From NCBI GenBank assembly GCA_945788625.1, contig CALZMQ010000033.1, positions 1 to 64,000 on the forward strand: a DNA stretch of 64,000 nt. Direction: 5' to 3'. The stretch comes from an uncultured Woeseiaceae bacterium. Its GTDB lineage: Bacteria; Pseudomonadota; Gammaproteobacteria; Steroidobacterales; Woeseiaceae. Below the pieces are notes generated by a model. The model was not told the DNA's origin, did not search any database, and saw only the letters and a list, made by a program, of their open reading frames with translations. Shown piece after piece: positions 27,931 to 36,599 of this stretch. The position numbers and the translations under genes were made by a program. Positions within the stretch are counted from its first letter, which is position 1; each line of letters opens with the position of its first letter.

Positions 27931-29031
27931 CTATCCGGATTCGTGTGCCCGCCAGCGTTTCACCAGTTCAGCCTCTTTCTCCAGGGACAGCTCGCCGCGC
28001 TCCGCATTGATTCCGTTTGCGCCCAGCCCGGCGATCATGTCTCTTGCCATGTCTTCGATTGGCCGGAAGGTCAATCCCGTTGCCAGTGCACGGTCGTTGT
28101 TCACCTGCATGAAAGGACTGAAATCGCCGGGGAACCAGGGCGAATACCCCGGGGGACCCTCGAGCTGGTCGGTGAGCCAGTCCCAGTCGACCCAGACGAA
28201 TTCGGAGCTTGAATTCGCTGCCGATTTCAGGCGATTCAGCAAAGGCTCGGCACGATACGGTTGTTCCGGACCTACCGCGTTGTAGGGTCCACTCGCACCG
28301 GCTTCGAGAAGACGTACCATCCAGCCGGATAAATCGCGCGCGTCGATGTACTGAACAGGCCAGTCCTTCGATCCCGGCACGATTATTTCTTTGCCCGCAA
28401 CCAGGCGCACCAGCCAGTGGCGCAGCCGGTTTGTCGGGTCGCCGGGCCCGGTGATGATCCCGGGGCGCACGTTGATGGCATTGTCACCGAATACTCTGCT
28501 GACCTCCTGCTCACAAAGCGACTTGCGAGGGCCGTAGGTCGGACCGTAGATGTGTTCGGATTCGTCCACCGGTAATTCCATCGTAGCGGGTGGTGCCGTG
28601 ACTTCGTCGTGTTCGACGCTTAGCCCGTCGCCGTAGGCGGAAATGCTCGAGACGAACAGGTACTGGCCGACGTTGCCGTGCAAAAGCTCCGCCGACAATC
28701 GCGCGTGCCGGGGGAAGAAGCCCGAATTGTCGATGACGGCGTCCCACTCGCGGCCTTTCAGCGCATCCAGTTCGCCGTTGCGATCGCCGATGAGCCTTTC
28801 CACGTCCGGAAACATATCGGGCGCGGTCTTGCCGCGGTTGAACATGGTGACCTCGTGACCCCGGCTGAGTGCGTAGTTAATCTCGTGGGGCCCGATGAAT
28901 CCCGTGCCGCCCAGAATCAGCAGGCGCAGCGGCTTGTCGGCCTCCTGGCCGGCGAACAGGGCAGTCGGTAGCGATGACAATGCGCCGGCAGCGGCTGCCG
29001 CCCGGATGAACTGGCGTCTGGATGTCGTCAT
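27931..29031 (-). CDS. Tat-exported NAD-dependent epimerase/dehydratase-like protein
   Basis: A 366-residue protein. A twin-arginine signal (MTTSRRQFIRAAAAAGALSSLPTALFAG) is followed by an extended-SDR Rossmann fold starting LRLLILGGTGFIGPHEINYAL (GGTGFIG). It also has FVSSISAYGDG and an active-site region with YGPTYGPRKSLCE (Tyr and Lys spaced as YxxxK). Export of an SDR with its cofactor pre-bound is what Tat permits. The substrate is unknown; it may act on sugars or lipids in the periplasm. It lies 54 bases downstream of the opine-type dehydrogenase on the same strand and probably shares its transcript. Confidence 0.9.
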   Translation of the reverse strand: MTTSRRQFIRAAAAAGALSSLPTALFAGQEADKPLRLLILGGTGFIGPHEINYALSRGHEVTMFNRGKTAPDMFPDVERLIGDRNGELDALKGREWDAVIDNSGFFPRHARLSAELLHGNVGQYLFVSSISAYGDGLSVEHDEVTAPPATMELPVDESEHIYGPTYGPRKSLCEQEVSRVFGDNAINVRPGIITGPGDPTNRLRHWLVRLVAGKEIIVPGSKDWPVQYIDARDLSGWMVRLLEAGASGPYNAVGPEQPYRAEPLLNRLKSAANSSSEFVWVDWDWLTDQLEGPPGYSPWFPGDFSPFMQVNNDRALATGLTFRPIEDMARDMIAGLGANGINAERGELSLEKEAELVKRWRAHESG

Positions 29032-29085
29032 GAGGCAGATTCCTTGTTGTTATTGGCAGGGGGATTCTACCTTGTTCGTGACAAT

Positions 29086-30162
29086 CTATAGCGAACCGAG
29101 TTCCTCGGCCGAGCGACCCGCGATGCCGAGCGTGCCCGGTGTGCGTAGTGCTTCTTCGCGGTAGTCGCGTGCCATGACGATCGAGGCCACCTTGATCACG
29201 GCATCCATGCCCGGTGTCTCGACGCCAAGCTGGCGGCCGAGGCCGGACATGAACACCAGGCCGTAACCGACGTCCTCATGCAGGTAGCGGTGATCGAGCT
29301 GTGGCTGTGCGCCTATCCCCAGGAACCCCGGCGCTTTGCGATAGCCGGAACCATAGTTGTCTTCGAGCATGTAACCCTGGCGCATGCCCATCTCGGGGTC
29401 CGACAGAATCGTGATACCGAGTTTGGCGCCGATGGCGATACGTTCCTCGTCCAGCGCTTCGATCAATCGCCCGACCGAATCACTGACGCCTTCTTCGTAG
29501 AACAGGAAATCGCCGCCCGTCATCTCGATGCGTGCCGCATTACTGAGTGTGACCGCCGGGTGAATGATCGGATTGGCATTCTGCAGGCTCGTCTGCAAAA
29601 CACTCTTCGCAGGCTCCATGCTCGGATAGACGTCAGCGATTAGCTGCAGGATTTCCTGCGTACGCTTGTTCGGCAGGGCGGCCAGCAGGTTGCCGGCCTT
29701 GAGTTTGAGAAAGACACGAACCTTGCCCGGCTCCGTCAGGCGAACCGCGTAATGCAACGTCGATGTCTCGGCCACACGGATGGCGTCGTCATCGACGTCC
29801 AGTCCGGCGGCCCGCTTGAACGCCAATGCACCGCCGCAGGAGCCTGGCGTTACGATGACGGTTTGTCCTTCCCGCAGCTTGCCGGCCACGGCCTCTCCGA
29901 AGGGCGTGGTGCTGTACGCGGGCCCCACCACGTAAATCAGTTCGGCATCCTGCAGCGTGTCATCGATGTCGTGGCCTGAGTAGGCGATGTCACCGAAACC
30001 GGCGATATCGCCTTCTGCCTCGATACCGCCCCGGCTAGCTATTGCCGCAATGTTGTCGGGGAATTGCGGGAAATCGAACAAGCGAACCTCATGTCCGTGC
30101 GCCGCGCAGTCGAATGCGACTGCCGTGCCGCCGGCCCCGGCGCCCAATACGGTGATCCTCAT
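29086..30162 (-). CDS. Opine-type (octopine/nopaline) NAD-dependent dehydrogenase family
   Basis: A 358-residue two-domain oxidoreductase. The N-terminal Rossmann region is MRITVLGAGAGGTAVAFDCAAHGHEVRLFD. The C-terminal DH_C domain carries NANPIIHPAVTLSNAARIE, the N-P-x-x-H-P signature of octopine/nopaline dehydrogenases, with the catalytic His. The family reduces an imine formed between an amino acid and a keto acid, or the reverse. Some bacterial relatives are 2-ketoacid-dependent dehydrogenases for other substrates. It forms a likely two-gene transcript with the Tat epimerase. Confidence 0.9.
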   Translation of the reverse strand: MRITVLGAGAGGTAVAFDCAAHGHEVRLFDFPQFPDNIAAIASRGGIEAEGDIAGFGDIAYSGHDIDDTLQDAELIYVVGPAYSTTPFGEAVAGKLREGQTVIVTPGSCGGALAFKRAAGLDVDDDAIRVAETSTLHYAVRLTEPGKVRVFLKLKAGNLLAALPNKRTQEILQLIADVYPSMEPAKSVLQTSLQNANPIIHPAVTLSNAARIEMTGGDFLFYEEGVSDSVGRLIEALDEERIAIGAKLGITILSDPEMGMRQGYMLEDNYGSGYRKAPGFLGIGAQPQLDHRYLHEDVGYGLVFMSGLGRQLGVETPGMDAVIKVASIVMARDYREEALRTPGTLGIAGRSAEELGSL

Positions 30163-30443
30163 TGCTTGTCTCCCGGTATGCGTGGCAACTCGATAGAGCG
30201 TGCATGATAGCGAGGTGATTCAGTCCTGTAATTCAGTATTGTCCACTAGTTGCCGCTCTCGCGCGCAAACCGCTCGATTCAAGCGAGGTTGTTCGATATT
30301 CTTGATAACGCACAGTGTTTCTGCCGATCGGGCACGAACGAGGCGCGCCATTGTGCTTTGTCACTTGGCTGCGCGCCGTAATCGACACGGCACTACGTCA
30401 TTCCGAAGTCGTGTTAGCAACAAAGATAACGGAGTCATTGCCT

Positions 30444-33400
30444 ATGGAACTGACCTCGACTGAGTCCGCATTCGTGGAATGCGTGGTCGAGGGCAAGATC
30501 TTCGATGCGGCGAAATTTGTCGACGAGCCGGGTTTCGATCGTGAGATTCGTGCAGAGGTCTTGCGGTCATTGCTGCTCGGTTGTAATCGAGGCCGGGACG
30601 CGAATGGCGATGAGACGGCGCACTCGCGAAGGCTGACGGGCTATGGTATTCGCGTCTGTAATGCCGTGATTGCCGGTCGGCTCAACCTGTCCGGACTGGG
30701 AACCGGGGAGGACTGTGGACTGCCGCCAATTCACCTGCTCGATACGCGACTCATCGGCGGTCTGGATGCTTGCGGTGCGTCGATTGCAGAGCTGCGGCTG
30801 GATGGGTGCGAGTACGCCGCCGTAATCAACGCAGGGGTCGACGACGCAGCAGTTGATCCAGTCCATCTCGATAGCGCAAGGATTGAGGGCGCACTGACCT
30901 TGTCGAGGTTGCGGGCGGAGGAATCTGGCAGACCTTGCTGGGTTTCAGCCAGGGATATTACCGTCGACGGCCCCGTCAAAATCAATAATGCGAAACTCTA
31001 TCGCCCGGCACGCGAAAAACGCCCGAGATCAAAGCTGCTCCGATTCGCACTGGACCTCGTCGGCGCCAACATCGGTCGTGATTTCTCGTCGCTTTGCGGC
31101 CTCGAATGCGATGGTGGCATCGGTCTTGTGAGGGCACGCGTTGGTGGCGATGCCTGGTTGCTCGGCGCAAACGTGAGCGGCGGCGAGGGCAGCGCCGTCA
31201 ACGCGCAAGGATTGTCCCTGGCCGGTGGACTGATTATCCGGCCCGTCAACGATACAACCGATGATCCGGTTAACGAATCCACTCTGGCAGGCGATCTGAG
31301 GCTTTACGGCGCAGATATTCGGGGCGGCATCTATCTCGCCGGCACGACGATTCTCGCCCACCCCTATGCAGATACCCCCGGTATATCGTCGGTGTCCGTA
31401 AACTTGGCTGCCGCCAAAGTCGGATTGCGAGTCGATGCGAGCCTATGGAACGACGAGCGTGGTGAAATTCGCCAATTCAATTGTCTGGGTGCATTTGAAA
31501 TGCGGAATGCGGTGGTAGATGGCGACGTCGCGATTCAGGGTGCTGACATCGGCAGCACCACAAATGACACTGGTGCCGAACTCAGCATTATCGCCAATAA
31601 TATTCAGGTCACGGGCAGTTTGAACATCACTGCAGCATCGTCCGAGGGGCAGATTTTTCGAACGTCCACCGAAGGTGCAATATTACTCAACAGTGCGTCG
31701 ATCGGTCACGATGTAAATATATCTCGCGTGATCGTTGGAACTGAGGCGTCATCTCTGTTTCTGTGTAAGCGCATGCACGTTGGTGGCTCTCTCGCCGTCC
31801 AGGATCTGAAAGTGACGGACGGTTTGAGTTTCGCCGACGCGAGCATTGATGGTTCCGCGCACATTGCTGCACATCGACCTACCCGGGAGTCACTCTCGAA
31901 GCCGAGTTTTATTGACGTGAGTGTCGCCGGTATTCGCGTTGGGCGCACGGCGTACCTGGCGGCGGATTGTGCGGCGCTGGATTTTTTCATGGCCAACATT
32001 GGTGGCGCAACCGCCATTGAAGCCGTGGTAACAGGGAATGCATCGCTAGCGATGACACAGATCGCCGGGGACCTGAGCCTCCGAAAATTTCACTTTCAGA
32101 AGCCGGCCGACGCGAGAACAAATACACACCGACATACGCTTCTCGCTAAAGACGTAAAGGTCTCGGGGAACCTGCAGATAGCGATTCCAACGACTGACCA
32201 CCTGGCTGACCTGGCGGTCACTGACGCATGGAGTTGCGAGCTTGGTTGTTACCCTGGAATTCGTTATTTCGAAGCAGAGGTACGTCGGGCAGACGGTACC
32301 TGGTACGCGAGCTTTCTTCAGTCATTGAACACGGACGCTGAGTACGACGGCGTCTACATTTGCAACGGTCGATCGTCGATTTTTCATCAGCTGAACGAAA
32401 GCCGTTTGCTCGATATCACGACGGAAGACAATGCAAAAGAGTACCTGCGACTATTCTGCGCATCGACCTGGGCTGATGAGGGTGCGTTTGTTATTGCCGA
32501 ACAAGCGCGTGGTTTGCCACTTGACCGAATCGATCTGACGGAGCATCCACAGTCCGCTGATTTCGACCCGGATCGAATCGTCCCGATCGAGGTTCTTGCG
32601 GCCGACACGCCGGTAACGGACTCGGATGGAGACAAGCGCAAGCAACCGAAAAACGAAGAGTATCTGATGCGTGCGTTCGTACGTTATGCCAACGGTTTGT
32701 TCGAGGCGTACTTTTCGTTGCGTGTCGACGGTACTATCGAGATGATCAAGAATGATCTCAAGTTACTGTTTTCCGAGGAAATCAAGCCTGAATTCAGGCC
32801 GCCACTACGCAAGCGCAGTGACTATTTCACCCGGGAGTCATACTTCGTGACGGATCGCTGCGATGGCTTGCAGCAACTTGCGAAAAAGGATTTGGCTGAT
32901 ATTCGCAGTGATATGGAGGCGCTGATCACAATCGAACTGCAGCCGCACAATTTTCGTAATGCGGATATCGATCTTCGCGACGCCGCGGTGAGCGGATTGA
33001 ACGATGACGATGGCGCCGGCTGGGGTACTGATGTCACGCTGAAGTTGCTCAACTTTCGCTACGAGCGTTTCAGTGTGGGAGAAAGCCCGGCCGATGACCC
33101 ACCGACTCTGCAAAGGCGTATGCAGCGCCGGGCGATGATATGGCTGGCGCGATTGATTCAGATGGTGTCATCCGGCTTGTCCGGTATGCGCCTGAAATCA
33201 ATGGCGACCGGTTTGCGGCAGAGCCGTTTTGCGCTTGCGCCTCCACCGTTCAAGTCCCGGGCATTGCGCAGTCGAATTCAGCGCCGCCTTGACTGGCTGG
33301 AACTTCAGTTCCCGAAGTACGGTAAGAAAACCCTGCGGCGCCGCTGGCACAACACGGTAACCAGGCTGCTGCCCTCGAAGCGACGCCGAGTGCCACGCCG

Positions 33401-34025
33401 TTTTGTCAGTCATCTGTTCGAACCTCAGCCTTATTCACAGGCTGCCGCGGTCTTCCGGCGCGAAGGCGCAAGCGAGCTTGCGCGCGAAATAGACTATGTG
33501 AAGCGGCGCATGACCGGCAGGAAATACGCAAAGTACACTGGTGTGCGACGGCCAATCGCCTTGTTCGCGCACTTCTTGTACGGCATAAGCTCGAATTTCG
33601 GTTTGTCTCCGATTCGCACGCTGGCCTGGATACTGGCGGCCATTATCGTCGGTGGATTCACCACCAATGTCGCCAATCATAAAGGCCTGCTCATCAGCGC
33701 TTCTTCGGCGGAGGCGCGGTTGTGCGGAAAGGACATAGAACCGTTGCTATACGCAACAGACGTTTTCATACCGCTGATCGACCTGAAGCAGGAATCGAGA
33801 TGTGTGTTGCGCACTGTATCGAACTCGAGACCGGCAGTTGTCGATAGTCGCCTCGCCAGCAGTTCGAGCCGAATAGACCAATGGACAATGTTTGTTGCTG
33901 ACGCCCTCTCCGAGGACCTGCAGACCTGGTATTGGATACGCTTCGTGTACACGGTCCTGGGCTGGGTAATGATTTCATTATTTATTTATACACTGACGCA
34001 CAAGCTGCGCTCTCAAGACACATAG
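30444..34025 (+). CDS. 1193-residue beta-helix membrane protein of unknown function ('membrane-associated oxidoreductase'-type repeats)
   Basis: It starts at ATG 30444 with GGAG in front (the frame is open upstream to 30315). Residues ~1-70 form a helical start with the family-like IRAEVLRSLLLG. From ~75 to ~620 short alternating-hydrophobic repeats (e.g. GDLRLYGADIRGGIYLAGTT, MRNAVVDGDVAIQGADI) predict a right-handed beta-helix. The repeats resemble proteins annotated in databases as 'membrane-associated oxidoreductase', a name without biochemical basis. The middle (~620-1000) is unlike known families to my eye. The C-terminus has two membrane helices (~1048-1070 and ~1162-1184) flanking a ~90-residue loop with PLLYATDVFIPLIDLKQES, a tail found in related beta-helix channels. 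No oxidoreductase motif is seen. Confidence 0.85.
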   Translation: MELTSTESAFVECVVEGKIFDAAKFVDEPGFDREIRAEVLRSLLLGCNRGRDANGDETAHSRRLTGYGIRVCNAVIAGRLNLSGLGTGEDCGLPPIHLLDTRLIGGLDACGASIAELRLDGCEYAAVINAGVDDAAVDPVHLDSARIEGALTLSRLRAEESGRPCWVSARDITVDGPVKINNAKLYRPAREKRPRSKLLRFALDLVGANIGRDFSSLCGLECDGGIGLVRARVGGDAWLLGANVSGGEGSAVNAQGLSLAGGLIIRPVNDTTDDPVNESTLAGDLRLYGADIRGGIYLAGTTILAHPYADTPGISSVSVNLAAAKVGLRVDASLWNDERGEIRQFNCLGAFEMRNAVVDGDVAIQGADIGSTTNDTGAELSIIANNIQVTGSLNITAASSEGQIFRTSTEGAILLNSASIGHDVNISRVIVGTEASSLFLCKRMHVGGSLAVQDLKVTDGLSFADASIDGSAHIAAHRPTRESLSKPSFIDVSVAGIRVGRTAYLAADCAALDFFMANIGGATAIEAVVTGNASLAMTQIAGDLSLRKFHFQKPADARTNTHRHTLLAKDVKVSGNLQIAIPTTDHLADLAVTDAWSCELGCYPGIRYFEAEVRRADGTWYASFLQSLNTDAEYDGVYICNGRSSIFHQLNESRLLDITTEDNAKEYLRLFCASTWADEGAFVIAEQARGLPLDRIDLTEHPQSADFDPDRIVPIEVLAADTPVTDSDGDKRKQPKNEEYLMRAFVRYANGLFEAYFSLRVDGTIEMIKNDLKLLFSEEIKPEFRPPLRKRSDYFTRESYFVTDRCDGLQQLAKKDLADIRSDMEALITIELQPHNFRNADIDLRDAAVSGLNDDDGAGWGTDVTLKLLNFRYERFSVGESPADDPPTLQRRMQRRAMIWLARLIQMVSSGLSGMRLKSMATGLRQSRFALAPPPFKSRALRSRIQRRLDWLELQFPKYGKKTLRRRWHNTVTRLLPSKRRRVPRRFVSHLFEPQPYSQAAAVFRREGASELAREIDYVKRRMTGRKYAKYTGVRRPIALFAHFLYGISSNFGLSPIRTLAWILAAIIVGGFTTNVANHKGLLISASSAEARLCGKDIEPLLYATDVFIPLIDLKQESRCVLRTVSNSRPAVVDSRLASSSSRIDQWTMFVADALSEDLQTWYWIRFVYTVLGWVMISLFIYTLTHKLRSQDT

Positions 34026-34104
34026 TTGTGAGGGCAACACAGCTAGTCTTCTCTTTCACGCTAATCGAACGCGTGCGCGCGTCGAATTACCAGGGTGCGA
34101 ATTC

Positions 34105-34935
34105 ATGATCGCTTCACTCGCCGTTATCGCGGTGGCCGCCGTCGCGGTGGCCGCGCCGGAGCCCCGCCAGGCCGACATCGCCTGGGTCGCCGAAGGCGAA
34201 TTCTGCGAGCCTGAAACCGTGTTGCCGCTACCGGACGATACGCTGCTCGTATCGAATGTCTGCGACTTCCGTGAAACGGGCAATGGCTTCCTCACGTTGT
34301 TGAGTGCAGACGGCCGGGTGCTGGACTGGCGCGTCGTCGAGGGTCTCGATGCGCCGTTGGGCATGGCGATGCGCGACGATCGGTTGCACGTTGTCGACAA
34401 CAACCAGGTCAAGATATTCCGCTGGCCCGGCTACGAGCTGCTGGAGACCATCGCACTGGACACGACTGTTGCCAATGACGTCGCCGTCGCCGCCGATGGC
34501 ACGATGTACGTCACCGATACCGCCCGCCACCAGGTCGTCAAACGCACAATGGAGGGGACGCAATCCCTGCTATCTGGCCAGTTCAATGGCGCCAATGGAA
34601 TCGAATTCGACGGCGACGCGCTGTACGTCGGCGGCGAGCGCCTGTGGCGTGTCGACCTCGACGACGGTTCCGTCACGACGATCGGGCCCGAATGGCTGAC
34701 GGATATCGACGGCATCGAAATCGAGGACGACGGCACATTGCAGATTACACCGGTCGCCGGACCACTGGTGCGTTATCGCAGCGATGAAGATGCGGAAATC
34801 TTGGGGGGCGAGGGCGTCAGCAGCGCAAATCACGGCTACTCAGCCAGCCTGGGCCTCGCGCTGATCCCGACCGGCTTCGACAACACGGTGATCGCGATTC
34901 GGCTGCCGGTCAAAGTGTCCCCTTGCGCGCGTTGA
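34105..34935 (+). CDS. Exported SMP-30/NHL-like beta-propeller
   Basis: A 276-residue protein with a signal peptide (MIASLAVIAVAAVAVAAPEP). It has propeller-type repeats with the pattern ANDVAVAADGTMYVTDTARHQVVK, NGIEFDGDALYVGG and DIDGIEIEDDGTLQITPV, as in SMP-30/gluconolactonase/NHL-type proteins. The enzyme class (lactonase or esterase) cannot be stated. It lies 79 bases downstream of the beta-helix gene on the same strand. The start is chosen for its signal peptide. Confidence 0.83.
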   Translation: MIASLAVIAVAAVAVAAPEPRQADIAWVAEGEFCEPETVLPLPDDTLLVSNVCDFRETGNGFLTLLSADGRVLDWRVVEGLDAPLGMAMRDDRLHVVDNNQVKIFRWPGYELLETIALDTTVANDVAVAADGTMYVTDTARHQVVKRTMEGTQSLLSGQFNGANGIEFDGDALYVGGERLWRVDLDDGSVTTIGPEWLTDIDGIEIEDDGTLQITPVAGPLVRYRSDEDAEILGGEGVSSANHGYSASLGLALIPTGFDNTVIAIRLPVKVSPCAR

Positions 34936-35024
34936 AACCGTGAGTACAGACTGGGCCGCGTTGTTGACGGTCGAGTAGCCGGCGACCGCAATCGTCTTCG
35001 TTGCGGTGTTAGAATCCACTGTCC

Positions 35025-35858
35025 ATGAAGTTTCCCCAAAAAAGAACGATTCTGTTCGTGCCGCTCGCCCTGTTTGCGGTGGTGTACGTTTATGGGGCGA
35101 TCTCGCTGGCGTTACGAGACGACTCGATTGCAGTTTTCGAACAACCGGCAGCCGGGTACGAGACGATAGCTATCTTCGGCGCCAGCGGCACCGCGGGCGA
35201 CGGTATATTGAAAGCTGCCCTGGCGAATCCCGAGATCGGCAAGATTCATGTAATTACACGGCGCGCAACGCCTCGAATCGAGGAGGGCGTAGCTGCCGGG
35301 AAGGTACAGATGACGCTGCACATGGATTACCTCGACTACGCGGCGATTCATGAGCAAATAGCGGACGCCGATGCCGTTTACTGGGCGATCGGGATCAGCT
35401 CCGTCGGTGTCGACGAGCAGACCTACGGAATAATTCATGTCGACTTCCCGGCGCGTTTCGTGGCTGAGTGGACGAGCGTCAGCGACAAGCCCGACATTTC
35501 TTTCCATTACATCAGTTCCAGCGATATCTCGGAGGACTCGAGTGCGATGTGGGCACGTGAAAAAGTGCGGGCCGAGCGTACTTTGTTCGCGTTCGCTGAA
35601 GAAACGAACTTGCGAGTGATCGCATATCGTCCCGACTACATCGGGCCGACCCGGGAAGAAGCGCATATCGGGCAGGACATTTTGTACTGGTTCTTCGCGC
35701 CCCTTGGCGCCGCGGTGAAGGCCGAACAGATCGGCAAGGCGATGTTTGAGGTAACGGCACGAGGCAGCGAGTTCGAAAACGGCGACAAACTCGGAACCTG
35801 GAGCATTATTCGCTTCAGCGATGCTTATGACAGGCGCTTGACGAGCGCAAAGCGCTAG
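35025..35858 (+). CDS. Membrane-anchored NAD(P)H-binding SDR-like protein
   Basis: A 277-residue protein. An N-terminal helix (TILFVPLALFAVVYVYGAISLAL) anchors a Rossmann-type domain beginning TIAIFGASGTAGDGILKAALA (GASGTAG). Conserved features include FHYISSSDISEDSSAMWAREKVRAERTLFAF, where a Lys follows in the usual position, and AYRPDYIGPT. This is an atypical SDR / NmrA-like arrangement, similar to proteins that bind NAD(P) without a full catalytic tetrad. It is likely cytoplasmic-facing. The start ATG 35025 has no strong ribosome site. Confidence 0.85.
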   Translation: MKFPQKRTILFVPLALFAVVYVYGAISLALRDDSIAVFEQPAAGYETIAIFGASGTAGDGILKAALANPEIGKIHVITRRATPRIEEGVAAGKVQMTLHMDYLDYAAIHEQIADADAVYWAIGISSVGVDEQTYGIIHVDFPARFVAEWTSVSDKPDISFHYISSSDISEDSSAMWAREKVRAERTLFAFAEETNLRVIAYRPDYIGPTREEAHIGQDILYWFFAPLGAAVKAEQIGKAMFEVTARGSEFENGDKLGTWSIIRFSDAYDRRLTSAKR

Positions 35859-35995
35859 CGACCAGTCAAGCTGATCGATGGTCTGCAGCGCAGCCTTGCG
35901 AGCTGGTCAAATGCCGATCCAACTGAAGGTCCCCTGTTGGGGCAATGCGTCAAAGAGTCCGTGCAGTGCAGGTGTCCGCTCGGTATTGCCGTTCG

Positions 35996-36541
35996 TCAGT
36001 CGCTCGAACTCTCGAGATAGCGCACGATATCGAGCGATTCGGGCATCCACCTGTCTTCGCCGTCCGGGGAAGTGATCCGCAACACTGGCACCGTGGCGCG
36101 CCCGCGGGCCGCTACGAGTTCGTCGCGGTAGGCGGGGTCCTCGAATATCTCTCGCCGCTCGATGTCGAGCCCGAGGCGATCGATTGCCTTCGTCACACGT
36201 TTACAAAACGGACAACTGCGCGAGTAATAGAGTGCGAGCTTGTCCTCGGCCGGGGCTTCGCTACGTGCGAACCGCTCGATGAAATGGTCTGCATAGAACC
36301 CGGGCCAGTCGGCGTCCGGGTCCAGCGCGGCCTGTTCGAAATCGGCGCTCATCAGGCAGTAGACCAGCTGGCTCCTGGTGAACGGCGTCTCCAGCGATTC
36401 GCTGAGCGAGCTCTGCAAATGCCCGGCATACCAGATGGGCCAGTCCGGGTCGGCGCCGTCCGTCGCCGCAAAGGCCACGTGGTGGGCTCGCCCCGTCTCG
36501 AGGAATAGCTCGACAAGATGTTCTCGAAGTTCTGCGTTCAA
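35996..36541 (-). CDS. Glutaredoxin fused to an unknown N-terminal domain
   Basis: A 181-residue protein. The C-terminal half (~100-181) is a glutaredoxin: LALYYSRSCPFCKRVTKAI with the CPFC active site, then TVPVLRI with the cis-Pro of the GSH site. It ends ESLDIVRYLES, as GST-like or glutaredoxin domains do. The N-terminal ~95 residues contain HHVAFAATDGADPDWPIWYAGHL and look like a small separate helical domain found in unknown proteins. I do not know its function. The gene lies 58 bases downstream of nothing coding and is co-oriented with the FMN protein gene behind it. Confidence 0.85.
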   Translation of the reverse strand: MNAELREHLVELFLETGRAHHVAFAATDGADPDWPIWYAGHLQSSLSESLETPFTRSQLVYCLMSADFEQAALDPDADWPGFYADHFIERFARSEAPAEDKLALYYSRSCPFCKRVTKAIDRLGLDIERREIFEDPAYRDELVAARGRATVPVLRITSPDGEDRWMPESLDIVRYLESSSD

Positions 36542-36599
36542 AGTGCCTCTCCTTTGGTGTCGTTCAATGCCCGGCCAGGCTGCGCGAGGAAAAACTCAT

